From: DASXZH01 sp036502005
Lineage (GTDB): Bacteria > Armatimonadota > Fimbriimonadia > Fimbriimonadales > Fimbriimonadaceae
Reading direction: 5' to 3'
NCBI GenBank assembly: GCA_036502005.1
Contig: DASXZH010000056.1
Location: 1-28,515, forward strand
DNA: 28,515 bases
Part shown: piece after piece, positions 15,320 to 23,446 of the stretch
How the letters are laid out: every line of letters begins with the position of its first letter
Numbering within the stretch: the first letter of the stretch is position 1
Notes under the pieces: model-generated
Seen by the model: only the letters and a program-made list of their open reading frames with translations
The model's database searches: none
Told to the model about the DNA's origin: nothing
Made by a program: the position numbers and the translations under genes

Positions 15320-17715
15320 CCGCGCTTGCCCTTTCGCTGAATCGTAGGCGTTGAATAAGGGATGGCGTCCGGCGGGATGATCCCGTTCGGCACGAAATGG
15401 CCGGGAGCAATAAGGATGGCGTCCAAAGCGATGTAGGCGCCAGCGGGGGAATTGACCCGAAACGTGGCGCGGGTGCCTGAACCACCCATCTTGGTCGTTC
15501 CCAACTTGTACCAAGCGAACCCAGCGCCGTATGGGCTAACTGGGCCTTCTGTTATGTTCAGTTCTTGGTTAGCAACTTGCACGGAAACGTCTCTAATGGA
15601 CTCCTGCGGGATCCTCGCCGCGATCCAAACCTCCTGGTCATCCATGCTTCGGACGGGCACTTCGTAGTTGGCATAAAAGCCCTTAGGATCTGTGGTCACG
15701 GGAGTGTGCAACAAAAGGACAGCGCCACCACTGCATCCGCTAATGGGCACGATCTCGCTAAAATTAGTGTCCCGGGAGGACTCGCCTTCAATCCAGGAAA
15801 ACTTGCCGACCCTCACATTCAAGGCCACAAATCTTTTCCTCATCGCGATGAAGCTGCTGCTGGGATCTTTTTTATAGTTGGTGAGGGCATCCTTAAAGAA
15901 AAATGCATCTTCCGAGATGTCCGCATGAAAGTGGTCACCAAAGGCGAGCAGTTGCGAAAACTGCGCGGTTGTCTGCAGAATGCATGGCTCGGGGACAGGG
16001 ATTTCTCCCGTGTTCGTTACGATGAGCGGGGTCTCATCCATCGGAACTTCGACCACGTCCTTCTTGATGAGCGGTTTAACCTCAGCGCCATCCATCCGGG
16101 TAAAAGAAGAAGTCTTGCCGGAGATCATATCGAGCTTGACAATGCCCGGCTTATCGGTCGTCCATAGGACGGAGACGTAACCATTGCCCTCTATGTATTG
16201 ATATCCATAAAAGCCGGCCCCATAGTCAATGCGGTTCCCGTCTTCAGGCGCCGGAAGCCACCATTTGCCGCTAGCTGTGATTTGCTTGGGAAATACGGGA
16301 TTGAAAGCGTTTTCAGGGAAATAGACTGGGGTTGTAGAAACGGACGCCGCATTAAGATTCGCCGCCCGTGGGGGCGCATCGGCAGCAGCGGCCGAAATCT
16401 GGTCGGAAGTGGCTTCTTTGAGAAACCAGCCGCGAGAACCCATTGACTCAAGGTGGTTAATGAGTTCACCGAAGTGCGGCCCTCCGTCTGCATCGCGCTG
16501 CAGATCAAGATCAGTACAAACGATCCAACCTGGTTTGCTCCAGCGCAGAACCGAACTGGTGGGGCGGCTTGCGCTGTTCAGAATATCTTGCTCGTTCGTT
16601 CCGGAAGCGGAGTAGCCCACACCCGTGAGTTCAGGGGTTGTTGCTTCAAATGGGGCCGTCCAGCCAATCCAATCCTGCAGAACTGGAACATCGGCAACAG
16701 ACTGTACGGCCGGGACAAGGCGTTCGAAGCGCTTTGCCGCCGCTGCCGCCATAACGTTGCGAATATCGGTCCAAATCTGCGAACTCCGTTGGTTGCAGAG
16801 AAAGAGCTCATCGGTGGTGGTATTCCAGACTTCGCCCACGCCTCTCGGGCCGGACCATAAAGGAACAAGTTTTGCCATGGCCGCGAAAGTATCAATATCG
16901 TTCGTGCCGATATCCCACGCTCGAACCGCCGTTTGAACGTTGCGATATTTGCCTTCCAGGTAGGCTGCCAGTTCGTTTCGGAAGAACGCGCTTTCGGGCA
17001 CAAAGAGCCCGGCCGTCACATCCGTGCTGAACATTCGGCCAAGCGGGTTTAAGATTCCGCGCAATCCGGACCCTGGCCTGTTTTGCTGAATTGCTGCTAA
17101 GAGAAGGTCGCGCTGGCCGTCAAATCCATCCCAGAAATCTGGATGGGTTGCCACGACATGTTCCGGATAGACCAACAGGATTTCATCTAGATCAGTTTTG
17201 GCTTTAACGTCATATTCGAATTTCCCATCTACAACAGGGACCCGCGCATAAGTCTGAACCGACGCATCGCGTTGGGTCACTAACACCGCCAGCGCGCTCA
17301 CTGCGCCGGGAAGAGAAATTGAAACATGCCGGTCGGATTCGATCTTATCGACTCGGTAAGCGCCCGGCTCAATCGAGAAGCCCTTTGCCGGAGGCAAGAG
17401 CGAGTCCACTGAGAGGATGTAGCGCATCCCGCCGCGCTCCAAAGCATTTAGGGCATCGGCCCAGCCAACCCCGTTTGGAGGAAGGTCGACGATGACATCG
17501 TTAATGCCCGACTTCTTGGCCGCGGAGATTTCGTCAACAGTGCCGTTGATGTGAAGGCCGACCGGAACATACGGCTGTCCACCCCACACAAGGTTATGGT
17601 GATCGTCGATGCTCCAGGCAACCGCTGCGCCATGCGCCGGCTGATAGTTGCCGGACATTTGAGAAAAAGCGGAAGTGGAGGCAGCAAGTAAGGCTACCAG
17701 TAGACAGAAACGCAC
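15316..17715 (-). CDS. Large exported protein, possible carbohydrate-active enzyme with C-terminal carbohydrate-binding-like domain
   Basis: GTG 17715 gives MRFCLLVALLAASTSAFSQ, a clean signal peptide, and 799 residues in all; TTG 17754 would add 13. After the signal, VAWSIDDHHNLVWGGQPYVPVGLHING and ISAAKKSGINDVIVDLPPNG resemble the opening strands of TIM-barrel glycoside hydrolases (GH42/GH2-like), but no catalytic pair is recognised with confidence. Near the C-terminus, FSWIEGESSRDTNFSEI and AGAYIALDAILIAPG fit the edges of a CBM6/CBM35-like beta-sandwich. The role is therefore inferred. It converges on the nuclease gene with no spacer and diverges from the YVTN-phosphoesterase gene. Confidence 0.6.
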   Translation of the reverse strand: MRFCLLVALLAASTSAFSQMSGNYQPAHGAAVAWSIDDHHNLVWGGQPYVPVGLHINGTVDEISAAKKSGINDVIVDLPPNGVGWADALNALERGGMRYILSVDSLLPPAKGFSIEPGAYRVDKIESDRHVSISLPGAVSALAVLVTQRDASVQTYARVPVVDGKFEYDVKAKTDLDEILLVYPEHVVATHPDFWDGFDGQRDLLLAAIQQNRPGSGLRGILNPLGRMFSTDVTAGLFVPESAFFRNELAAYLEGKYRNVQTAVRAWDIGTNDIDTFAAMAKLVPLWSGPRGVGEVWNTTTDELFLCNQRSSQIWTDIRNVMAAAAAKRFERLVPAVQSVADVPVLQDWIGWTAPFEATTPELTGVGYSASGTNEQDILNSASRPTSSVLRWSKPGWIVCTDLDLQRDADGGPHFGELINHLESMGSRGWFLKEATSDQISAAAADAPPRAANLNAASVSTTPVYFPENAFNPVFPKQITASGKWWLPAPEDGNRIDYGAGFYGYQYIEGNGYVSVLWTTDKPGIVKLDMISGKTSSFTRMDGAEVKPLIKKDVVEVPMDETPLIVTNTGEIPVPEPCILQTTAQFSQLLAFGDHFHADISEDAFFFKDALTNYKKDPSSSFIAMRKRFVALNVRVGKFSWIEGESSRDTNFSEIVPISGCSGGAVLLLHTPVTTDPKGFYANYEVPVRSMDDQEVWIAARIPQESIRDVSVQVANQELNITEGPVSPYGAGFAWYKLGTTKMGGSGTRATFRVNSPAGAYIALDAILIAPGHFVPNGIIPPDAIPYSTPTIQRKGKRG

Positions 17716-17824
17716 AAGGCAGAGACTACCCGAGGCGCGTCGGGAGTTCGGCAAAGGCCAATTTAGTCAACTGTTAAACAAATTTTGGGATAACAGTGCC
17801 TTTGGGAGGGGTAGCCTTTGGCGC

Positions 17825-20320
17825 GTGAAGGCTAAGGTTTTAACAATCGTGGGGGCGAGCGCAGTGTGCGCTTCCGTTGTTGCAGTAGGAAATTTGGTGG
17901 TGGCGGAAGTGCCCCTTCCAACCGGCAGGATCTTGCATGCACCTGCCCTGAACACGAACGTGGGCAGCTTCCCAGGAAACATGATTTCCAGCCCTGATGG
18001 CAAGTTCTTGCTTGTTTCCAACTTCGGGTTTCGGCAACAGTTGAGCGTGCTCGACTCCACCAGCGGAGCCTTGCTTTCTTCCATCGCTTTTAATGGAAAA
18101 GGTGCTCCGAAAGGGATGTATTTCGGAATGGTTTTTGGGCCGGACGGCAAGCTCTATATCTCGGAGGGTGGGGAAGACAAGATCGGGATTGTCGATCTCG
18201 ATTCTGCTGGCAAAGCGACCTTGGAGGACAAAACACTCACCGTTCCTGCCAAGGATCCGGCAGGGCCAGACTATATTGCGGGTCTCGCCGTTTACGGCAA
18301 CACTCTTTTCGCGGTTGGCAATGAAAGTTATTTCCACAAGGATAACGGGAACTTGGCCGGTGGCCAGGGAACAGTCAGTGCCATCGATCTTAATAGTGGT
18401 CAGGTAACGGCAACGTTAGATGCGGGCGGATTTCCCTTTGACATTGTCTGCACATCTAACCGAAAACTTTATGTTTCCAGCGAGCGCGATGGCGTTGTAA
18501 AAGTGTTCGGCCCTCCCAGCGATGCCCCTCAGCCGGCGATCCAGACTGGAGACGGGGCGGCGAATCTATTGTTAAGCAAGGACGGCTCAAAGCTCTATTG
18601 CTCGAACCCCGGAAGCGACACGGTGACGGTCATCGATACGAGCACCGATAAAGCGGTAGCCACCTGCCTGGTGCGACCTCCGGAGGCACACGGCCTTCCG
18701 GGTGTAACTCCCCTCGGCATGACCCTTTCACCGGATGGATCGCGGCTTTACGTGGCCATGGCCGATTTGAACGCGGTAGCCGTTGTGGATACGGGCAAGA
18801 ACGCGGTTAAGGGCTACGTTCCGGCAGGATGGTATCCAACTTCGGTTGCCCTATCGCCCGATGGACAGCACCTGTTTGTCGCCAACGCCAAGGGCATAAA
18901 TCCTCGTGTGCCAAACAGCAAGCCTGTGATATCACCCAGCGGCGAAAAGTGGGGAACTTACATCGAGAATATTCTCGAAGGAACAGTTTCCAATATTGAT
19001 CTAGCCGCCGCAACCAAGAGCCTAAAATCGCTCACGCACGAGGTTCTCGCCTCCAATATGTTTATCGACAAACCCAAAGATTCCTTTGTGAATCCGGGCA
19101 TCAAGCACGTGATTTACATTGTTAAGGAGAACCGCACTTACGATCAAATACTAGGCGACGATCCTAAGGGCAACGGCGACAACAGCGTCTGTTTCTTCCC
19201 GAACGAGGACACGCCAAACGCTCACGCGCTAGCCAATAGGTTTGTATTGATGGACAACTTTTACGTGTGCAGCCAGGTCTCCGCAGATGGCTGGAACTGG
19301 TCGACGGCGGGCATGGCGAGCGACTACACCGAACGCAACACGGTAATCAACTACGGCGGGCGCGGAAGGGCCTACGATTTTGAAGGCACCACGAACGACT
19401 TTGCGAATGGCAAATACGACGTGAAGGACGTTGCCGCCCCTCCGGGAGGCTATCTGTGGGACGCGGTTGCCGCAGCCGGTGTGAAAGTTAGAAACTACGG
19501 TTGCTTTGTGGAATCCAACGACCGCGACGATTTCCCGCTCCACAACGAGCCGGTTGCCAAGGGTCTTTTGGACAACACAGACAACGAGTTTAGGGAGTTC
19601 GATACGGCTTATAACGACAGCGACGCTTGGGTGAAGCTGAACCATAAAGCGCCACGGCAAATGGTTTCGTTCGGGACACACAAGTCTCCTTCGCGCTTTA
19701 CGGAGTGGAAACGAGAGTGGGACGAATATGTGGCCAAAGATGACGTTCCCGGCCTGATGACGATGCGTGTGATGCGCGACCACACCGCCGGCACCTCGCG
19801 CGGCAACAATAGCCCGCGAGCCATGGTTGCCGACAACGACTATGCCATCGCCGAGATTATCGACACGGTCAGCCACAGCAAGTATTGGAAAGACACCATG
19901 ATCTGCGTTCTTGAGGACGATGCCCAGGCTGGACAGGACCATGTTGACTGCCACCGGTCCATAGCTCTTGTGGTTAGTCCTTATATTAAAAAGGGGATGG
20001 TGGACCACCGATTCTGGAACACGGATTCCATGATCCGCCTGATCTGCGACGCCCTCGGGGTTAAGCCGTTCAACCAATATGTGGGCTTCGCCCAGCCTAT
20101 TGACGTTTTAGGCCGGGAGATGGTGAACGCGGAGCCGTATGATGCGATCATGCCTTCGGCGACGATCCTGAATGAGGTTAACGGCGAGAAGGCTTACCGA
20201 GCCAAGGATAGTGAGCGGCTGATCAAACGGTTTGACGAAGAAGACGAGGCCGATCTTCAGTTGAACGATATCTTGGCGGGAGACTTTAAGCAGCACAAAG
20301 AAGCTGAGAGTAAGCAGTAA
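17825..20320 (+). CDS. Exported YVTN beta-propeller fused to a phosphoesterase (alkaline phosphatase superfamily)
   Basis: GTG 17825 is chosen because VKAKVLTIVGASAVCASVVA follows as a signal peptide; longer frames back to 17675 overlap the divergent gene. A GGGAGGGG run lies about 15 bases upstream, rather far. The protein has 831 residues. Residues 40-400 are a beta-propeller with repeated SPDGKFLLVSN, GPDGKLYISE, LSKDGSKLYCSN, LSPDGSRLYVA and LSPDGQHLFVAN blades. From about 425, IKHVIYIVKENRTYDQILGD opens a phosphoesterase domain of the phospholipase C/acid phosphatase type, with EDDAQAGQDHVDCHRS near 700 as its late metal-binding segment. Such two-domain proteins are known in several phyla; substrate unknown, probably a phosphate ester in the periplasm. 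Confidence 0.88.
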   Translation: MKAKVLTIVGASAVCASVVAVGNLVVAEVPLPTGRILHAPALNTNVGSFPGNMISSPDGKFLLVSNFGFRQQLSVLDSTSGALLSSIAFNGKGAPKGMYFGMVFGPDGKLYISEGGEDKIGIVDLDSAGKATLEDKTLTVPAKDPAGPDYIAGLAVYGNTLFAVGNESYFHKDNGNLAGGQGTVSAIDLNSGQVTATLDAGGFPFDIVCTSNRKLYVSSERDGVVKVFGPPSDAPQPAIQTGDGAANLLLSKDGSKLYCSNPGSDTVTVIDTSTDKAVATCLVRPPEAHGLPGVTPLGMTLSPDGSRLYVAMADLNAVAVVDTGKNAVKGYVPAGWYPTSVALSPDGQHLFVANAKGINPRVPNSKPVISPSGEKWGTYIENILEGTVSNIDLAAATKSLKSLTHEVLASNMFIDKPKDSFVNPGIKHVIYIVKENRTYDQILGDDPKGNGDNSVCFFPNEDTPNAHALANRFVLMDNFYVCSQVSADGWNWSTAGMASDYTERNTVINYGGRGRAYDFEGTTNDFANGKYDVKDVAAPPGGYLWDAVAAAGVKVRNYGCFVESNDRDDFPLHNEPVAKGLLDNTDNEFREFDTAYNDSDAWVKLNHKAPRQMVSFGTHKSPSRFTEWKREWDEYVAKDDVPGLMTMRVMRDHTAGTSRGNNSPRAMVADNDYAIAEIIDTVSHSKYWKDTMICVLEDDAQAGQDHVDCHRSIALVVSPYIKKGMVDHRFWNTDSMIRLICDALGVKPFNQYVGFAQPIDVLGREMVNAEPYDAIMPSATILNEVNGEKAYRAKDSERLIKRFDEEDEADLQLNDILAGDFKQHKEAESKQ

Positions 20321-20594
20321 ATAGTAAACAGCAGTCAGTAAAACCCTTTCGAGTGGGGTGACTTGTCAACGCTTTTCTCAGGCGACTTGTCGCCGTAAAC
20401 CGGGAATCTATTTGGAGAGCGGGACTTATTTGTTCCGTTGTTTTTTATGAAGTTAGGTTTGTTCCTGTCTCGTCGAGAAGTCGGCTGAGGAAAGCGGCGA
20501 GAACTTCCCAATGAATCGGGGCAGGCTGCCGCAGTCGACATCAGGCTAAGTCCAAAGGCTCATCCACGCGTGACCGCCAGCCTAAAATGTTCTC

Positions 20595-21986
20595 ATGCTC
20601 CGTTTCCTCGTGATTAGCGCCGTCGTAACTTGCCTCGTTTGTTCCGCTCTCGCCGACCCGGTCGACGATTTCGTCCGGAAAGAGATGGCGAGCCAGCACA
20701 TTCCTGGCCTAACGATCGGTGTCCTCGTAAACGACAAACTGGTGAAGATTAAGGGCTACGGTTTTGCCAACTTGGAGTGCAGTACACCTGCCAAGCCGGA
20801 AACGGTCTACGAGATTGGTTCGATCACCAAACAGTTCACGGCCGAATCGATAATGATGTTGGTCGAGCAGGGCAAAATCGGCCTCGACGATAAGATCTCC
20901 AAATACATCTCCGGCACGCCGGATACTTGGAAAGACATCACGGTTCGAAATCTGCTCAACCATGTTTCGGGGATTAAGAACTGCACCGGTCTCCTAGGTT
21001 TTTTGACCGAAATGCAAAAGAACTCGGACCACGACGTGTTCATGAAGCTGGTGAGCGCTGAGCCGTTGGAGTTCGCTCCCGGCACCAAGTGGGAATACAG
21101 CAACAGCAACTTCTATCTATTGGGGATGATTATTGAGAAGGTTTCCGGCCAGAGTTATGGTGCCTTCCTTCAGACCCACATATTCGATCCGCTGGGAATG
21201 AAAACGGCTTACCTTAACGATCCAACCCACGTTGTTGCGGGCAGAGCCGCAGGTTACAGTTGGAGTGGCAAGGGGTGGGAAAATGCCCAATATGTAAGCA
21301 TGTCTTGGCCTTACGCCGCAGGCGCGCTTATGATGAGCGTGGAGGATTATGCCAAATGGCTTGATGCCCTCGATAGCCAAAAGCTGCTTAAGCCATCGAG
21401 CTATGAAGCGATGTATACACCCGTTAAGCTTGCCAATGGAGAGCCTCAGGAATATGGTTTTGGATGGGCGATCGACACTTATCGCCAACATCCCAGAATT
21501 TGGCACAACGGCGGAATTCCGGGCTTCATTACAGAGGCCAAGCGCTTTCCTAAAGACAACCTCAGCGTGATCGTGTTCACGAACTCCGGGACCTGCGATC
21601 CTGGCGAAATCGTCGATGGTATCGGCGGACTCTATGTGCCGGCTTTAAAACCGTCGAGCATGTTAGCCCCGTCAAAGGATCCGGATCCGGCGTTCACCAA
21701 ATCTCTTCTGGATCTTGTCGCACACTTTGCGAAGGGCGATTCCAACATGCCTCAGGCAACCGAAGAGCTCAAGAATCAGCTAAACCGCAATACAACGGCC
21801 ATTGCAAAGGACATGGTGGATCACCTAAAGGAGATCCAATTTCTGTTGACAGAAACTGATGCGAAAGGGGGGAAGCGGATTTATTACAGGGTCATTCGAA
21901 CCGATGGGGACCAGATGTTTACAGTGGATGAGAATCCGGACGGTAAGATTTCTTCCCTCATGCTGACCAAGTCCATTGCGCATTAA
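20595..21986 (+). CDS. Exported serine hydrolase of the class C beta-lactamase / S12 family
   Basis: The 463-residue protein has a signal peptide (MLRFLVISAVVTCLVCSALA) and all three active-site motifs: S76-I-T-K79, Y168-S-N170 and H304-N-G in place of KTG. Family features IPGLTIGVLVNDKLV, LDDKISKYI, TVRNLLNHVSGI and IFDPLGMKTAYL are present. The HxG third box is usual for esterase or D-aminopeptidase-like members rather than true beta-lactamases, so antibiotic resistance should not be assumed. Residues about 350-463 form a C-terminal add-on (FTVDENPDGKISSLML) common in these proteins. No Shine-Dalgarno precedes the ATG. The preceding 274-base spacer has only a short GGCGACTTGTCGCC palindrome at 20381. 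Confidence 0.9.
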   Translation: MLRFLVISAVVTCLVCSALADPVDDFVRKEMASQHIPGLTIGVLVNDKLVKIKGYGFANLECSTPAKPETVYEIGSITKQFTAESIMMLVEQGKIGLDDKISKYISGTPDTWKDITVRNLLNHVSGIKNCTGLLGFLTEMQKNSDHDVFMKLVSAEPLEFAPGTKWEYSNSNFYLLGMIIEKVSGQSYGAFLQTHIFDPLGMKTAYLNDPTHVVAGRAAGYSWSGKGWENAQYVSMSWPYAAGALMMSVEDYAKWLDALDSQKLLKPSSYEAMYTPVKLANGEPQEYGFGWAIDTYRQHPRIWHNGGIPGFITEAKRFPKDNLSVIVFTNSGTCDPGEIVDGIGGLYVPALKPSSMLAPSKDPDPAFTKSLLDLVAHFAKGDSNMPQATEELKNQLNRNTTAIAKDMVDHLKEIQFLLTETDAKGGKRIYYRVIRTDGDQMFTVDENPDGKISSLMLTKSIAH

Positions 21987-21997
21987 GGTTGGGATTG

Positions 21998-22033
21998 CCC
22001 GAGATTCCTCACACGGAGTTCGGAATGACAAAG
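21998..22033. repeat. Interspersed repeat of the 'GTCATTCCGA...GGAATCT' type
   Basis: Read on the minus strand, TTTGTCATTCCGAACTCC and GTGAGGAATCTCGGG follow the pattern of a short inverted repeat I have seen scattered in spacers of many environmental bacteria. ATTCC and GGAAT form the arms. A degenerate second half, CCTTGCGATGACAG, lies about 50 bases further on (near 22083-22096). No gene is seen in 21987-22128. Confidence 0.45.
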
Positions 22034-22128
22034 GGTGTCGGTACGGCTTATGGGAAGACCACATCGACCCACGCAGAGCCTCCTTGCGATGACAGAAGGT
22101 TTTGGTCCTGGAAATCCAATCACAAGAC

Positions 22129-22157
22129 AAAAAAAGTCCCTCCATTGCCGGAGGGAC
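22129..22157 (-). terminator. Intrinsic terminator on the minus strand
   Basis: On the minus strand GTCCCTCC (22157-22150), a six-base loop and GGAGGGAC (22143-22136) are followed by seven T (22135-22129). It would end the transcript of the FemAB-like operon and of the candidate RNA located between 22158 and 22447. Confidence 0.88.
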
Positions 22158-22395
22158 CAACTTGGCAGAAAATCGTTCTGCGTCGTGCGCTTAAGCGTTT
22201 GCTAAAGCGGAATGGCGAGTGTTTGCGGTGCTCATAAGAGATTCAAACAGCCGCTCTATGCGTCATCGCACGTCGTATTCAGCGGACCACGCAGTTTCCA
22301 CCACATGGCTTGCTACTTTGCAAAAGGCCTCAATGTCACTATTGAGCCTGTCCGAAATCCTTACAAGCACTCTTTTGAGTGCTTTGTAGGTTTTC
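22129..22395 (-). ncRNA. Candidate structured RNA with a tmRNA-like tag frame
   Basis: The 461-base spacer 21987-22447 holds no convincing protein gene. Its minus strand has an AT-rich TATATATAAAT near 22400 as a possible -10 region, then a series of stems: AAGCACTC/GAGTGCTT (22384-22365), GGCTCAAT/ATTGAGGCC just after, CCATG/CGTGG, CCGCT...AGCGG enclosing TGCG-ATGA-CGCA, GCAGAA/TTCTGC, and a strong terminator. GGATTTCGGACAGG (from 22360) resembles the D-loop start of tmRNA. GCAAACACT at 22226 opens a frame reading ANTRHSALANA and ending TAA at 22191, like a tag peptide. Against tmRNA: no T-arm or CCA end is found on either side, and the possible acceptor stem lacks the G-U pair. It may be another RNA class. 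Confidence 0.35.
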
Positions 22396-22447
22396 ATTCA
22401 ATTTATATATACGGTTGACGGGGTGTAATCCTTAGCGTAGGAAGTCC

Positions 22448-23446
22448 TTAGACGGTTGTCAGTTTCTCGACAACAGCGGCGGCGAGGCGGTCGTAAAAGA
22501 TGTAATCCCGTGCTCCCATTCGGCTTTGGCGAGTCCCGCCCCACTGTGTTTTGAACCTGGTTATGCCCGCATAGAGGTGGTCCGTGCGGCCGAAAGGATC
22601 GTATCCATAAAGATCGTATTCCTTGCATCCTCTCGTTTTGGCGTTGAGGATGACCTGCCAGTGAAGGGCAAAATTGGGCATCATTGGCCGGTTCAAAGAG
22701 GATGATCCGCCGTAAAGGTAGGTTGCACGGCGGCCGAAGTAGATCACCCAAATCGCGGCAATTGGCTCTCCCTTGTAGGTTGCAAACAGGATCTCGGCCG
22801 AGCCGTTGGGGAAGTGGGTGGCGGCGAGATCTAGGAAGAAGCCGATCGGCTCTGCATAGAACCCGTTTCTTGCCGCTGTCTCTTGGAACAGCGTGTAGAA
22901 ATCGAACACCGCTTCTACGATTTTCGCTGAAACCACTTCAACACCGTGCTTTGCGCTAACCCGCAAGTTGTAACGGGCCTTAGGCTTCATACGCGTTTGG
23001 ATTTCTTCCAGCGAGTCTTGTAAATACACATAAAGGGTGTGGTCGGGAGTGAGGTCGACAGGGCCTCGCGCCCAGTTACGAAGCCATCCCGGCGACGGGC
23101 TGTCCAGTTCCGGCTGGATCCGCAATCCCAGAACATCCAGCATTTCATCCCGCACGTATTGGCTGAGCAATCTTAGGGCAACGCGGGCCTTCTCAGGGTT
23201 TTGCCAATCCAGAACCGGCCCCTCCGGACAGCTTAGTATCTCCGACTTGGAGGAACCGAACTGAAACGCGTTGGTAAAGCCAGTAAGATTGTTTTCCTCG
23301 AAAAGCCCAAGCCGGGTGACGCAGTAACCGGTGCTCTCCTTGAATCGCGCCCAAGAGGAGCTTTGCATAAAGCCCGATTCGAAACAATGCCCCGCTAATT
23401 CGTCGCATTCCCGGGCGCGATCTATTCCGATGGGACGCCAAATCAC
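22448..23446 (-). CDS. FemAB/FemX-like aminoacyltransferase (GNAT fold)
   Basis: The chosen start GTG 23446 has GGAG six bases upstream and a four-base GTGA overlap with the stop of the preceding gene; TTG 23458 is the alternative. The protein has 332 residues. A first GNAT half contains FMQSSSWARFKESTGY. The second contains MKPKARYNLRVSAKHGVEV, the conserved MKxKxRYNIRxAxKxGV signature of FemX proteins, then FYTLFQETAARNGF, GEPIAAIWVIYFGRRATYLYGG and CKEYDLYGYDPFGRTDHLYAGITRFKTQWGG in pieces. Relatives transfer an amino acid from aminoacyl-tRNA to the peptidoglycan precursor lipid II. Other members act on different amines, so the coupling to a polyamine-synthase-like gene leaves the acceptor open. 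It is the last gene of a three-gene unit. Confidence 0.87.
   Translation of the reverse strand: MIWRPIGIDRARECDELAGHCFESGFMQSSSWARFKESTGYCVTRLGLFEENNLTGFTNAFQFGSSKSEILSCPEGPVLDWQNPEKARVALRLLSQYVRDEMLDVLGLRIQPELDSPSPGWLRNWARGPVDLTPDHTLYVYLQDSLEEIQTRMKPKARYNLRVSAKHGVEVVSAKIVEAVFDFYTLFQETAARNGFYAEPIGFFLDLAATHFPNGSAEILFATYKGEPIAAIWVIYFGRRATYLYGGSSSLNRPMMPNFALHWQVILNAKTRGCKEYDLYGYDPFGRTDHLYAGITRFKTQWGGTRQSRMGARDYIFYDRLAAAVVEKLTTV

Noticed and set aside
19229..20077. 282-codon open frame antisense to the phosphoesterase domain
   Set aside because: The sense strand matches a known family over the whole stretch; the antisense frame has no motif or ribosome site.
20381..20394. GGCGACTTGTCGCC as a terminator for the phosphoesterase gene
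   Set aside because: The stem is short with a two-base centre and no T run follows.
22212..22418. Plus-strand 68-codon frame in the spacer after the hydrolase gene
   Set aside because: No ribosome site or family similarity; the stretch is better explained by the minus-strand stems and terminator.
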